Assembly (NCBI GenBank): GCA_021299185.1
Contig: JAJTHZ010000083.1
Location: 1 to 37,869 of the forward strand
DNA length: 37,869 bases
Direction of reading: 5' to 3'
Source: Lysobacteraceae bacterium
GTDB lineage: Bacteria > Pseudomonadota > Gammaproteobacteria > Xanthomonadales > Ahniellaceae
The position numbers and the translations under genes are program-made. This document shows, piece after piece, positions 28,208 through 37,215 of this stretch (its first letter is position 1; every line of letters begins with the position of its first letter). The notes below the pieces were generated by a model. That model did no database searches and was not told the DNA's origin. It was given only the letters and a program-made list of their open reading frames with translations.

Positions 28208-28855
28208 TCAGCCGAGCCCGGCGGCGGCGCGGAACAGCGGCTCGCGCAGGAGGTCGCCGGGTGCCGCGACCGGTCGCGCGCCGGCGGCCGCCAGTTCATC
28301 GGCGCCGAAGGTGCCGACCAAGCCGAACACCGGCATGCCGGCGGCGCGCGCACCGGTGACGCCGGTGATCGAGTCCTCGACCACCACGCAGCGCGCGGCC
28401 TCGATGCCCATGCGCGCGGCCGCGTGCAGGAACACGTCGGGCGCCGGCTTGCCGCGCGGCACTTCCTCGGCGCTGAACACCGCGCCTCCGAAGTGGTGGC
28501 CGAGGCCGACCACGCGCAGCGCGTGCGCGATGCGCGGGTGGCTCGAACCCGAGGCGATGCAGCGCGGTCCACGCAGGGTGTCGAGCACCGGCACGATGCC
28601 GTCGACCGGCACCAGTTCGGCGTCGTAGGCGGCGGTGATCGCGTCCTCGTAGTCGGCCGCGAAGCCGGGCGGCAGGGCCACGCCGAGGTCGCGCTCGATC
28701 AGGTCGAGGCAGTCGCGCGTCACCTTGCCGGTGAAGCGGCGCGCCGCCTCGGCGGCATCCATCGGCCGGCCGAGCGCACTGACCATGCGCGCCAGCACCG
28801 CGTTGGCCAGCCGCTCGGAGTCCACGATCACGCCGTCGAAGTCGAAGATCACCAT
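28208..28855 (-). CDS. HAD family phosphatase (beta-phosphoglucomutase/Gph-like)
   Basis: 215 residues. Motif I FDFDGVIVDSE (about 3-13, nucleophile Asp), motif II ASGSS, motif III Lys in PRGKPAPDVFLHAA and motif IV VVVEDSITGV are all present, with a helical cap between motifs I and II. These enzymes dephosphorylate small phosphate metabolites, or isomerise beta-glucose-1-phosphate; the substrate is not evident. Its place 92 bp upstream of the GH97 gene's far end is on the same strand, so a sugar-related role is possible but unsupported otherwise. Confidence 0.88.
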   Translation of the reverse strand: MVIFDFDGVIVDSERLANAVLARMVSALGRPMDAAEAARRFTGKVTRDCLDLIERDLGVALPPGFAADYEDAITAAYDAELVPVDGIVPVLDTLRGPRCIASGSSHPRIAHALRVVGLGHHFGGAVFSAEEVPRGKPAPDVFLHAAARMGIEAARCVVVEDSITGVTGARAAGMPVFGLVGTFGADELAAAGARPVAAPGDLLREPLFRAAAGLG

Positions 28856-28925
28856 GCGGCGATGATCGCCAATCGCGGTGCTCGACGGCAAGTCGGCGGG
28901 CCTTGCGGGCGGACGCCGTTTCCTT

Positions 28926-29117
28926 GTGGGAGCGGCGCGTGCGCCGCGATGCTTTTCGCCCTTGCGGCAGCCCCATCGCGCTGCACGCAGCGCTCCCACA
29001 GGTGTTTCGCGCCCGTGAAGCGCCACGCCCATGCCGCGCCTCTGTGGGAGCGGCGCGTGCGCCGCGATGCTTTTCACCCCTGAGGCATCCCAGTCGCGCT
29101 GCACGCAGCGCTCCTAC
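28926..29117. repeat. Two copies of a GTGGGAGCGGCGCG palindromic element
   Basis: The 312-bp gap between the HAD and gloB genes holds two about 74-bp elements (28926-28999 and 29044-29117). Each opens with GTGGGAGCGGCGCGTGCGCC followed by GCGATGCTTTTC and closes with GCACGCAGCGCTCC(C/T)AC. The two differ at only a few positions. Their outer arms are inverted, so each forms an imperfect hairpin. No gene was seen in the gap. Confidence 0.88.
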
Positions 29118-29167
29118 AGCGGCTCTTGCGGCAGCGAGGCGCTGCGCGGTTTGGATTGCGGCAGGGC

Positions 29168-29935
29168 TCAGCGGAATCCGTCCTTGCGTCGCCGCAGTTC
29201 GCCGAACACGGCCGCCGCCGACGCGCCGGCCAGGCCGAGGCGCGCCGCCAGCGCGGGATCACCTGCGCGCAGGAACGGATTGCAGGCTTTCTCCTCGCCC
29301 AGGGTCGAGGGCACTGTCGGTGCCCCCCGCGCGCGCAGCGCCTTGACCTCGGCGAAACGGGCGCGCAGCGGCGCGTGGTCAGGATCGACCGCCAGCGCGA
29401 AGCGCGCGTTGGCCAGCGTGTACTCGTGCGCGCAGTACACCCGCGTCGCATCGGGCAAGGCCATCAGTTTCGAGAGCGAGCGCCACATCGTGTCGGCATC
29501 GCCCTCGAACAGCCGGCCGCAGCCCAGGCTGAACAGGGTGTCGCCGCAGAACAGCGCGTGCTCGGCTTCGAACCACCAGCTGATGTGGCCGCGCGTGTGT
29601 CCCGGCGTTTCGATCACCCGCGCGCTGCTGGCACCCAGCGCGAGGGTGTCGCCTTCGACCACCCCGCGATCGATGCTTGGGAAGCGCGCGGCATCCTTCG
29701 CCGGACCCGCGATACGACAGCCGGTGGCCTGCTTGAGCGCAAGATTGCCGCCGACGTGGTCCGGGTGGTGATGGGTGTTGAGGATCCAGTCGAGCCGTCC
29801 GCCCAGCGGCGAGAGCGCCGCGAGCACCACCTCGGCGTCGCCTGGGTCGACCACGGCGACCGCGCCGCTGGACGGCTCGCGCAGCAGCCAAAGATAGTTG
29901 TCGTCGAAGGCGGGGAGTCGCTGGATGTCGAGCAT
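29168..29935 (-). CDS. gloB: Hydroxyacylglutathione hydrolase (glyoxalase II)
   Basis: 255 residues, the standard GloB length. The metallo-beta-lactamase fold is shown by the metal motif THHHPDHVGG (His55, His57, Asp59, His60), the ETPGHTRGHI segment and FCGDTLFSLGCGRLFEG. The enzyme hydrolyses S-lactoylglutathione to lactate and glutathione, completing methylglyoxal detoxification in the cytoplasm. The C-terminal domain ends in RRRKDGFR, typical of GloB. The ATG at 29935 gives the family start MLDIQRLPAFDDNY. Divergent from padR. Confidence 0.95.
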   Translation of the reverse strand: MLDIQRLPAFDDNYLWLLREPSSGAVAVVDPGDAEVVLAALSPLGGRLDWILNTHHHPDHVGGNLALKQATGCRIAGPAKDAARFPSIDRGVVEGDTLALGASSARVIETPGHTRGHISWWFEAEHALFCGDTLFSLGCGRLFEGDADTMWRSLSKLMALPDATRVYCAHEYTLANARFALAVDPDHAPLRARFAEVKALRARGAPTVPSTLGEEKACNPFLRAGDPALAARLGLAGASAAAVFGELRRRKDGFR

Positions 29936-30004
29936 CGGGAGGGCCTGCGCGGATTCGTCCGGCACTCTCGCACGCGCGGCGCGGGCCGGCCAGCGGCTCT
30001 TTCC

Positions 30005-30052
30005 TTGACAAGTTAGGAGAGACAATCCTACTCTCCTAACCTGACAAGGAGA
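30005..30052 (+). promoter_or_regulatory. padR promoter with overlapping PadR-type operator
   Basis: A perfect -35 hexamer TTGACA (30005-30010) is followed after 18 bp by a candidate -10 TACTCT (30029-30034). The perfect 9-bp inverted repeat GTTAGGAGA (30012-30020) and TCTCCTAAC (30032-30040), with an 11-bp spacer, covers the spacer and -10. TGACAAG is also repeated directly at 30006 and 30042. AGGAGA (30047-30052) is the ribosome binding site for ATG 30058. The layout fits autorepression by PadR. Confidence 0.85.
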
Positions 30053-30057
30053 AAGAG

Positions 30058-30402
30058 ATGGCGACCACCAGCCTGCTGCCCGGAACCCTCGATCTGCTGG
30101 TCCTCAAGGCGGTCGCGCTGGGGCGCGAACACGGCTACGGCATCCTGCTGCGGATCCAGCGCGCCTCGGACGGCGTGCTGTGCGTCGAGCAGGGCGCGCT
30201 GTATCCCGCGCTGGCGCGGCTGGAAGCGCAGGGCCTGGTCGACACCGAGTGGGGTGTGTCGGACAACAACCGGCGCGCCCGCTACTACACGCTCACCACC
30301 GCCGGCCGCGCGCGGCTGCGCGGCGCGACCGCCGAGTGGCGGCGCTTCGCCGCGGCGCTGGACCGCGTGCTCGAGACCCCGGACCTGGCGGCGCTGGCAT
30401 GA
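30058..30402 (+). CDS. PadR family transcriptional regulator
   Basis: 114 residues with the PadR winged-helix pattern: LLPGTLDLLVLKAV, EHGYGILLRIQ, VEQGALYPALARLEAQGLV and RRARYYTLTTAGRARL, followed by a short dimer helix. PadR proteins of this kind repress an adjacent transporter and are relieved by a ligand, often a toxic compound. The perfect inverted repeat in its own promoter is the likely operator. The gene overlaps the downstream permease gene by four bases (ATGA), so both are made from one transcript. Confidence 0.95.
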   Translation: MATTSLLPGTLDLLVLKAVALGREHGYGILLRIQRASDGVLCVEQGALYPALARLEAQGLVDTEWGVSDNNRRARYYTLTTAGRARLRGATAEWRRFAAALDRVLETPDLAALA

Positions 30403-33020
30403 ATCCGATGCACCTGCTGCGACGCTGGCGCGATCGCCGCCGCTACGAGGCCGAGCTCGCGGCCGAGCTGGACTTCCACCTCGAGTGCCGGGCGCAGGCG
30501 CTGCGCGAACAGGGCGTGCCGGCGGCGGAGGCATGGCGCCGGGCGCGGGTCGAACTCGGCGCGGTCGAGACCCACAAGGACGGCGTGCGCGCCGCGCACG
30601 GACTGGCGCTGCTCGACGCATTCGGTGGCGAGTTGCGCCGGACGCTGGCCGGCCTGCTGCGCGCGCCGCTGTTCCTGGCGGGCGCGACGGTGGTGCTGGC
30701 GCTGGCGACGGCACTCAACCTGGTGATGTTCGCCGTCCACCAGACCTATGCCGGCACGCCACCGGCGACCCTGCACGACGGGGCACTGTTCGACCTCGAG
30801 CTGCGCACGGCGCAGGGGCAGGGCACGCCACGGCTGACCCACGCGGAGGCGATGCACCTTCGTGAGGGGCTGGGTGACTTCGCACGGCACGTTGCGATCA
30901 CCGGACAGACCGCGCTCGGCAGCGCGGCCGACCCGCCGCAGACCTTGCACGGCATGGCGGTGGACTCGCACTACTTCCGCCTGCTCGCGCGGCGCCCGCT
31001 GCTCGGTCGGTCCTTCGAAGCCGGCGATGACGCCGATCCCGAGCCGCGCATCGTGCTCGGCCATGCCGCGTGGACGCGGCTGGCCGCCGCCGATCCGGGC
31101 ATCGTCGGACGGGAGTTGCTGCTCGGTGGCAGCACGTGGACCGTGATCGGCGTGATGCCGGACGGTTTCGGCGGGCTGGAGCCCTTCCAGCCGCAATTCT
31201 GGATCGGCGCGCGCGCGCATGAAGACCTGCGCCGCCACCGCAGCGACGGCGACGTGCGCTACGGCGTGACGATCCAGCTCGCCCCGGAGGTTTCGCGCGC
31301 GGCGGTCGAGCAGCGCGCCGCAGCGCTGCTGGCGGCCCTGCCGACGCGCACGTCCGACGACGACCGGATCGCCAGCGTCCGGCTGCTCGAACGCACCGGC
31401 CAGTTCGCGGCCGACGAATCCGAGGACGCCGCACGGGTTCTGGTGCCGCTGTACGGCCTGCTCCTGCTGGTGCTGCTGATCGCCTGCGCCAACCTCGCCA
31501 ACCTGATGCTGGCGCGGGCGCTGGCGCGGCGCCGGGAACTGGCGATCCGGGCCAGCATCGGTGCGTCGCGCCTGCGCCTGATCGGGCTGCTGATGCTGGA
31601 AGCGGCCCTGCTGGCCCTGCTCGGCGCTGGCGCCGGACTGTTGCTCGCGTTCGCCACTGCCGGCGCGCTGCACGACTATGCGGCCTCGGCCATGAGCGGC
31701 GTCGGCATGCAGGCGCTCGACGTGCGGGTTCCCGCCGACGCGGTGCTGGTGGCGCTCGGGCTCGCGGTGCTGGCGATGCTGGCCATCGGCCTCGTGCCGT
31801 CGCTCGCCGCGACCCGCGGCGACCTCGCGCAGTCGACGCGCACCGAGGGCGGGTCGTTCGCCGGTCGCATCCCGCCCTCGCGCCTGCGCGCGGCGCTGGT
31901 CGTGCTGCAGGTGGCGGCGAGCACGGTGCTGCTGGTGCTCGCGGCGATCGGCGTGCGGATCGCGCACCAGGCGGGCGTGCTCGACGTCGGCTATCCCACG
32001 CAGGCGATCATGGACCTTCAAAATCCGGCGCCGACGCGCGCGCTGATGGACGAGATCGCGCGCACACCCGGCGTGCAGGCCGTGGCTTCGATGGCACCGG
32101 TGCCGCTCTACGGCCATCCGTGGCCGGGCGAGGTCGTCGTGGATGGCCACAGCCACCGGCTGGCGACCCATCACGCCGATCACCGAGTGGCGGCGATGTT
32201 CGGCTTGCGCCTGCGTGCCGGACGCTGGTTCGACGAACGCGAGGCCCGGACCGAAGCGCGGGTGGCGGTGGTGGGCAGCGCGACGGCGGCGCGGCTGTGG
32301 CCCGGACAGTCCGCGCTCGGGCGCACGCTCGAGGTCGTCACGCCGGGCGCGGAAGGCAGCGCGCGGGTCGTCGCGCACGTCGTCATCGGCGTGGTCGACG
32401 AGGTCGCCACCGGACTGCTGGTGCAGGGCATCGACCGCAGTGCCCTGTGGCTGCCCGGCCACGCCGAGGGCGCGAACCGCCCGCTGCGCGAGCACGTGCT
32501 GCGCATCGATCCCGCGCTCGCCCCGGCGCTCGCCGGCGAGCTGTCGCGCACCTGCCTTCGGCACACGCCCGGTCAGCCCTGCACGCCGTGGCGTCTGGCC
32601 GAAGTCTCCGCATGGCAGCGGCTGCCGCTCGAGATCGCGCGCGGTTTCGCGCTCGGCATCGGCGTGGTGGCGCTGCTGATCAGCGCCGCCGGCCTGTGGG
32701 GCGGCGTGGCCTACACGGTGGCCGCGCGCACGCACGAGATCGGCGTGCGGCGTGCGCTCGGCGCGCTGGGCGTCGACGTGCTCCGGCTGGTGCTCGCCGG
32801 CACGCTGCGCCAGCTGGCGCTCGGCCTGGCGCTGGCGGCACCGGCCTGCATCGCGCTCGCGGCCGCGGCGTCGTCCCTGTCCGGCGATGGCCTCCTCGCG
32901 ACGCTGCCAGCCTTCGCCGCGGTCGCCCTGCTGCTGCTGGCCACCACCCTGGTCGCCACCGCGCTGCCGGCGCGCCGCGCCACGGCGATCGCGCCGACCG
33001 AGGCGCTGCGCGAGATCTGA
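30399..33020 (+). CDS. MacB/FtsX-type duplicated permease (ADOP family)
   Basis: 873 residues. A short cytoplasmic N-terminal domain (RRYEAELAAELDFHLECRAQ and following, residues 1-70) typical of ADOP (acidobacterial duplicated orphan permease) proteins precedes two copies of the periplasmic MacB domain plus FtsX transmembrane unit: helices near 85-105, three near 350-480, one near 510, and three at the C terminus with ARTHEIGVRRALGALG. Such permeases occur next to PadR regulators without an ATPase gene, as here; the ATP-binding partner, if any, is unlinked. Substrate unknown; peptide or drug export or envelope remodelling are guesses. Confidence 0.9.
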   Translation: MNPMHLLRRWRDRRRYEAELAAELDFHLECRAQALREQGVPAAEAWRRARVELGAVETHKDGVRAAHGLALLDAFGGELRRTLAGLLRAPLFLAGATVVLALATALNLVMFAVHQTYAGTPPATLHDGALFDLELRTAQGQGTPRLTHAEAMHLREGLGDFARHVAITGQTALGSAADPPQTLHGMAVDSHYFRLLARRPLLGRSFEAGDDADPEPRIVLGHAAWTRLAAADPGIVGRELLLGGSTWTVIGVMPDGFGGLEPFQPQFWIGARAHEDLRRHRSDGDVRYGVTIQLAPEVSRAAVEQRAAALLAALPTRTSDDDRIASVRLLERTGQFAADESEDAARVLVPLYGLLLLVLLIACANLANLMLARALARRRELAIRASIGASRLRLIGLLMLEAALLALLGAGAGLLLAFATAGALHDYAASAMSGVGMQALDVRVPADAVLVALGLAVLAMLAIGLVPSLAATRGDLAQSTRTEGGSFAGRIPPSRLRAALVVLQVAASTVLLVLAAIGVRIAHQAGVLDVGYPTQAIMDLQNPAPTRALMDEIARTPGVQAVASMAPVPLYGHPWPGEVVVDGHSHRLATHHADHRVAAMFGLRLRAGRWFDEREARTEARVAVVGSATAARLWPGQSALGRTLEVVTPGAEGSARVVAHVVIGVVDEVATGLLVQGIDRSALWLPGHAEGANRPLREHVLRIDPALAPALAGELSRTCLRHTPGQPCTPWRLAEVSAWQRLPLEIARGFALGIGVVALLISAAGLWGGVAYTVAARTHEIGVRRALGALGVDVLRLVLAGTLRQLALGLALAAPACIALAAAASSLSGDGLLATLPAFAAVALLLLATTLVATALPARRATAIAPTEALREI

Positions 33021-33195
33021 GGGAGATGCCCGATCCAGGCACGGGTCAGGTGCGCCGCGCGCGCGCGACGACCCGGGCGACGCCGTCGCATCCGGCTGCT
33101 GGCCCACGCGGCCGACCCGCCGACGTTGGCCGCGGCGACCGTCGCGGCGCTCGGCCACGCGGCGACCGTCCAGCCCGGCGCGCTGGCGAAACCAT

Positions 33196-34980
33196 TCATC
33201 GGTCGGCGCGCGAGGCGGACGGCGCCGCGAACTGCCGATCGACCAGCGCCCGATACCCGGCATGCTGCGCATACAAGACCGCATGCGTGCCGCTGCCGGT
33301 GATCCGGCCGTCTTCCAGCATGCAGATGCGATCGGCCCCGAGCACGGTCGACAGCCGGTGCGCGATCACCAGGTTGGTGCGTCCGCGCATCAGGCGTTCC
33401 AGCGCCTGCTGGATCGCGTGCTCGGTCTCGGTATCGAGGCTGGCGGTGGCCTCGTCCAGCAGCACGATGCGCGGGTCGCGCGCGAACACCCGCGCGATGT
33501 TGATCCGCTGGCGCTGGCCGCCGGAGAGGTTGCCGCCCTGTTCGGTCAGCCGGGTGTCGAAGCCCTCGGGCAGCGCCTCGATGAACGACAGCGCCCGCGC
33601 GGCCTCGGCCGCCTCGCGCACGCGCCGATCGTCGAGGTCGGCCGCACCGTAGCGGATGTTGTCGCGGATGGTGCCCGGCATGATCGGCGCGTGCTGGGCC
33701 ACGTAGCCGAACAGTCCCCGCCATGCCGGCAGGTCGAACGCGTCGATCGAGCGCTCGCCGTAGACGATCCGGCCCGCCTCCGGCGCGTGGAAGCGCAGGA
33801 TCAGCGACATCACGGTCGACTTTCCCGCACCGCTCGCGCCCACCAGCGCGGTGGTCGTGCCGGGCGCCAGCACCAGGTCGAGACCGTCCAGCGCCGGGCG
33901 CACGCGGCCGGGATAGGTGAAGCGCACCGCCTGCAGCGCCAGCGGCGCATCCTCGCCCGGCACCGCGGTGCCGCCGCCGGCGTCCTCGTCCGCTGCGTCG
34001 AGCAACTCGCTCAACCGCGCCGATGCGCCCTTGGCCGCCTGCAGTTCGGTGACGAAGCCGCCGATCTGGCCGAGCGGCCCCGCCACGCTGAAGATGTAGA
34101 GCACGAAGGCGGTGAAGGTGCCCATGCTGAGATCGCCGCTGCCGACCCGCATGCCGCCGTAGACCAGGATCACGACCAGCGCGAACACGACGGCCAGCCC
34201 GCTGACGGACTCCAGCAGGATCGCCAGCCGCGACATCCGCCACTGCTGGTGCGCGAGGTCGCCCACCTCGGCGGTGCAACGCGCCGCTTCGGCCCGTTCC
34301 GCGCCGTGCGACTTCACCAGGCGGATCTCGGAGAACACCTGGGTCAGCACGCCGCCGAGCCGCGCCTTGCGCGCCTGCAGATCGGCGGCGACGGATTCCA
34401 TGCGCACCACCGCCGGAGCCGCCAGCACGAAAGCCACCGCCACGCTGCCGATCAGCACCAGGGTCAGCGCGCCGTCCAGCCAGGCGAGGATCGCCACCGC
34501 GCCGACCAGGGTCACGATCCCCGTGCAGGCGCTGACCACCTGTTGCGTGCCGAGTTGCGACAGCGCCTCGCAGTCGCTGACCACGCGGCTGACCCGCGTG
34601 CCGGTGTCGCCTTCATCGAACTGCCGCACCGGCAGGCGCAGCAGTTTCGACAGCACGCGTTCGCGCAGGCGCGCCGCGATGCCGACCGCGTTGTGCGCGA
34701 GGATCAGTTCCGCCACCGCAGACAGGGCGGTGCCGGCCAGCAGCGCGACGACCAGCAGCAGCGCGGTCATGCGATACGGCTCGCCGGCCGACAGCGCATC
34801 GACCGTGCGCTGGGTCAGCAGGGGAAAGGCCAGCGAGGCCAGCGCACCGGCGATGCTCAGCACCGCCGCCGCGGTCAACGCGGGGGCGGACGGTCGCACA
34901 CTGCCGAGCAGCGCCAGCAATCGCGCATAGCTCTGGCGCGCTGGCGATCCGGTCGGGGCGGGGTCGGTGCTGGCATGCAT
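33196..34980 (-). CDS. ABC exporter, fused permease and ATPase (MsbA/LmrA type)
   Basis: 594 residues. Six transmembrane helices (about 35-315) with the coupling segment LLRLPVRQFDEGDTGTRVSR are followed by a complete ATPase domain: Walker A GASGAGKST (381-389), signature LSGGQRQR (485-492), Walker B IVLLDEATA (505-513) and the H-loop IAHRLS. Works as a homodimer or half of a heterodimer; the D-loop and signature look canonical, so homodimer activity is plausible. Substrate could be lipid, peptide or drug. It is convergent with the ADOP permease. ATG 34980 has AGGA about 10 bases upstream. Confidence 0.93.
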   Translation of the reverse strand: MHASTDPAPTGSPARQSYARLLALLGSVRPSAPALTAAAVLSIAGALASLAFPLLTQRTVDALSAGEPYRMTALLLVVALLAGTALSAVAELILAHNAVGIAARLRERVLSKLLRLPVRQFDEGDTGTRVSRVVSDCEALSQLGTQQVVSACTGIVTLVGAVAILAWLDGALTLVLIGSVAVAFVLAAPAVVRMESVAADLQARKARLGGVLTQVFSEIRLVKSHGAERAEAARCTAEVGDLAHQQWRMSRLAILLESVSGLAVVFALVVILVYGGMRVGSGDLSMGTFTAFVLYIFSVAGPLGQIGGFVTELQAAKGASARLSELLDAADEDAGGGTAVPGEDAPLALQAVRFTYPGRVRPALDGLDLVLAPGTTTALVGASGAGKSTVMSLILRFHAPEAGRIVYGERSIDAFDLPAWRGLFGYVAQHAPIMPGTIRDNIRYGAADLDDRRVREAAEAARALSFIEALPEGFDTRLTEQGGNLSGGQRQRINIARVFARDPRIVLLDEATASLDTETEHAIQQALERLMRGRTNLVIAHRLSTVLGADRICMLEDGRITGSGTHAVLYAQHAGYRALVDRQFAAPSASRADR

Positions 34981-35434
34981 GGTCGATGATCCTGCCGGTG
35001 GTCCTAGCGGGGCGCTTCGTCCTACGCCGGAACGGCCAGCCTGGTCGCATGCCCGTGGCGCCGGCGTGGACGCGCGACTGAGGTTGCGCCCGGCGTCGCC
35101 ACCCTGCCCACACCACATGGGCCGAGCGCACGGCCGGCACGCCGGCGATCGCGACGGCGGTGGTCGGCGCGAGGCTCACTGTCCGCGCCACGGCCTAGGT
35201 CGCGGCCAAGGCGACGCCGCCGCGGGCGAGGATCCACGAGCGACGTTCGTTCGCGTACCAGGACCTGCGTCGCACCTGATCGCCGGTTCCTAGAAGCTTG
35301 CGGCAAGCCATGCCGCCGTCCGCGGCGCGATGGAACCCGGACCGCACCGGCGCCGTCATGTGCCGATCGTGAGCATCGGTCGCGACGTGCGGCGACGCCG
35401 CCCGCGTACCGCGCCATCGGGCCGTTCGCCGTCC
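34981..35434. other. 454-bp gap with possible decayed coding sequence
   Basis: No intact gene is seen. On the minus strand about 35020-35290 a reading with high G/C at third positions runs through TWYANERR-like and WAGWRRR-like residues (for example SWYANERRSWILARGGVALA before a TAG, then AVARTVSLAPTTAVAIAGV after it). This could be a degraded small membrane protein gene, but composition alone can produce it. The promoter of the ABC exporter gene should lie at the left end. Confidence 0.35.
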
Positions 35435-36127
35435 TCATGCGCCCTGCCGCAGTCGCTCCGGAGGCACGACGTACAGGAGTACGCAGGTCACCACGTTGAT
35501 CGCGAGATGGGCCAGCATCAGCGGCACCAGGTCGTGGCCGTTGGCGGCGAACCAGGTGCCGAAGACGGCGCCGACGGTGGTGGCCGCGAGCACGCCCGCG
35601 GGCCCCTGCGCGCGATGCGCGATGCCGAACAGCAGCGCCGGCAGCAGCACGGCCACCGGGATCGCGACGACCGGCGGCGCCGTCTGCAGCGCGATGAAAG
35701 TCACCGCGGTCTGCAGGAAACCACGGAACAGCAGTTCCTCCAGTGGACTGGCGTAGGCGCTGCTTCACAGTTCCGCCAGCAGGCTGCGCCGGTTCCGGTA
35801 GCGGCCGGCATCGGCTTCGACCGGTGGCTCCGGCACGCCGAGCAGTCGGATGGCGAGCCCGTCGACCAGCAGGCCCTTGGCGACATAAGTCGCGAGCACG
35901 AGGCCGACGACCTCGGCCAGCAGGCGCAGCGGCGAGGTGAGCGGCTTGAAGCCCAGGTCGGACGGACTCGCGCCGGTGGCGACCGCGGCGCCGCAGCCCG
36001 CCGCGGCGCACACCGCCACCACCACGTCGCCACGCAGGTTGGGCTTCGGTAGGAACCACAGGAACAGGAACAGCGCGGCGATCGCGGCGACCACAGCGGC
36101 AGTGACGGTGACACTGTCGTACATCAT
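35435..36127 (-). pseudogene. CPBP family intramembrane metalloprotease, interrupted by one in-frame TGA
   Basis: A single reading frame of 230 codons runs from ATG 36127 to 35435 except for one TGA at 35765-35767 (codon 121). Before it lie several hydrophobic helices (VTVTAAVVAAIAALFLFLWFL and others); after it all CPBP (Abi) motifs are intact: PLEELLFRG (EExxxR), LFGIAHRA (FxxxH) and LAHLAINVV (HxxxN). The active-site half would not be made unless the stop is read through. A Trp codon (TGG) changed to TGA is the easiest explanation. A sequencing error is possible. Family members process membrane proteins or provide bacteriocin self-immunity. Confidence 0.85.
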
Positions 36128-36200
36128 CGGAGGTTCCTGCTCGTCGCGGCGTGCGGCGGCGATGCGCGCCGCGCCCGCGGCCCGGTGGACGGGCGGTGGC

Positions 36201-36515
36201 TCAATCCCACACTTCGCGGACGAGTTCGTCCGGTGCGGAGGCGGGATTCCAGTTCCTGCCGAAGACCAGCCAACCCTGGCGAAGGCCACCGCCCGGTTCG
36301 CGGATGCGCACCCGGAAGGTCGTCTGGTTCTCGCTGCGCAGCAGACCCCCGGGGCCCTCGAAGGACGCCGCGCCGCGATACGACAGCACCACCACGCCGC
36401 GTCGCTTCGCCCACGCGTCGATGCGCTTCTTCCAATAGACCTTGCCCCAGGCGAGCATGAGGTAGGCCGCCGCCGCGATGCCGCCGACGAAGCCCACCCA
36501 CTGCAGGATCTCCAT
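36201..36515 (-). CDS. Small single-span membrane protein of unknown function
   Basis: 104 residues. One transmembrane helix near the N terminus (LQWVGFVGGIAAAAYLMLAW) leads to a basic cytoplasmic stretch and a small beta-rich C-terminal region (TTFRVRIREPGGGLRQGWLVFG). I do not recognise the family. The ATG is preceded by GGAGG at a spacing of 8, so translation is likely. It lies upstream of the broken CPBP gene on the same strand with 73 bp between. Confidence 0.65.
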   Translation of the reverse strand: MEILQWVGFVGGIAAAAYLMLAWGKVYWKKRIDAWAKRRGVVVLSYRGAASFEGPGGLLRSENQTTFRVRIREPGGGLRQGWLVFGRNWNPASAPDELVREVWD

Positions 36516-36765
36516 CGCGTCCGCCTCCGGTCCGGGCGGCCACGAGCCGCATCGAGAGCCGCATGGAATCGCACGCCGGCGCCCGACACCCGTGCCGGAA
36601 GTCCGTGCGCGCGGCGAATGTCGTGAAGAACGCGCGAGCGGCGTGCTGCCGGTGAACGACCGCGCGACGTCCCGGCATGGCGACGGGGACCAGGGGCCCG
36701 CGTGGACAGTCCAGCGCGCGCGTCGCAAGATCGACGCGTCCTTCCCCATCCGGATGACCCACGCC

Positions 36766-37212
36766 ATGCGCCTGCCCACCCTCCTGCTCTGCCTCGCCGC
36801 GCTGCCCGTGGCCGCGCACGACGTGATCCCGGAACACGAGAAGGAGGCCGCGCAGCGCCTGCTGGCCGATGGGCCGAAGGAGACGCGCGGTGTGGAGTCG
36901 GCCGCCGAGATCGGCAGCGTGCCGCTGGATGGCGAGATCCCGGGCGCCGAGGGCACGGTGCTGCGCGCACGGCACTTCGTGCTGGCGCCCGGCGCGCAGA
37001 TCGCGGTGCACGAGCATCAGCAGCGCCCGGGCATGGCCTACGTGCTGGAGGGCGAGCTCACCGAGTACCGCAACGATGCCGATGCGCCGATCAAGCGCGG
37101 CGTCGGCGCCGCGGCGTTCGAACGCACCGGCGTCGTGCACTGGTGGAAGAACGAGACCGACCGGCCGGCGCGCGCGCTGGTGGTGGACATCGTCGACGCG
37201 GCAGCGCGCTGA
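36766..37212 (+). CDS. Secreted cupin domain protein
   Basis: 148 residues with a signal peptide (MRLPTLLLCLAALPVAAHD), so periplasmic. The single cupin domain has the metal-ligand pattern VHEHQQRPGMAYVLEGELTEY in its first half and GVVHWWKNETDRP in its second. Small cupins of this type bind a metal and have varied or unknown roles. The ATG at 36754 is an alternative start; 36766 is preferred for its GGA at a suitable distance. A small membrane protein gene follows after three bases. Confidence 0.78.
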   Translation: MRLPTLLLCLAALPVAAHDVIPEHEKEAAQRLLADGPKETRGVESAAEIGSVPLDGEIPGAEGTVLRARHFVLAPGAQIAVHEHQQRPGMAYVLEGELTEYRNDADAPIKRGVGAAAFERTGVVHWWKNETDRPARALVVDIVDAAAR

Positions 37213-37215
37213 GCG

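Noticed and set aside
35765-35767. Selenocysteine codon in the CPBP gene
   Set aside because: The position is not a catalytic site in the family, and no SECIS-like hairpin was recognised after the codon.
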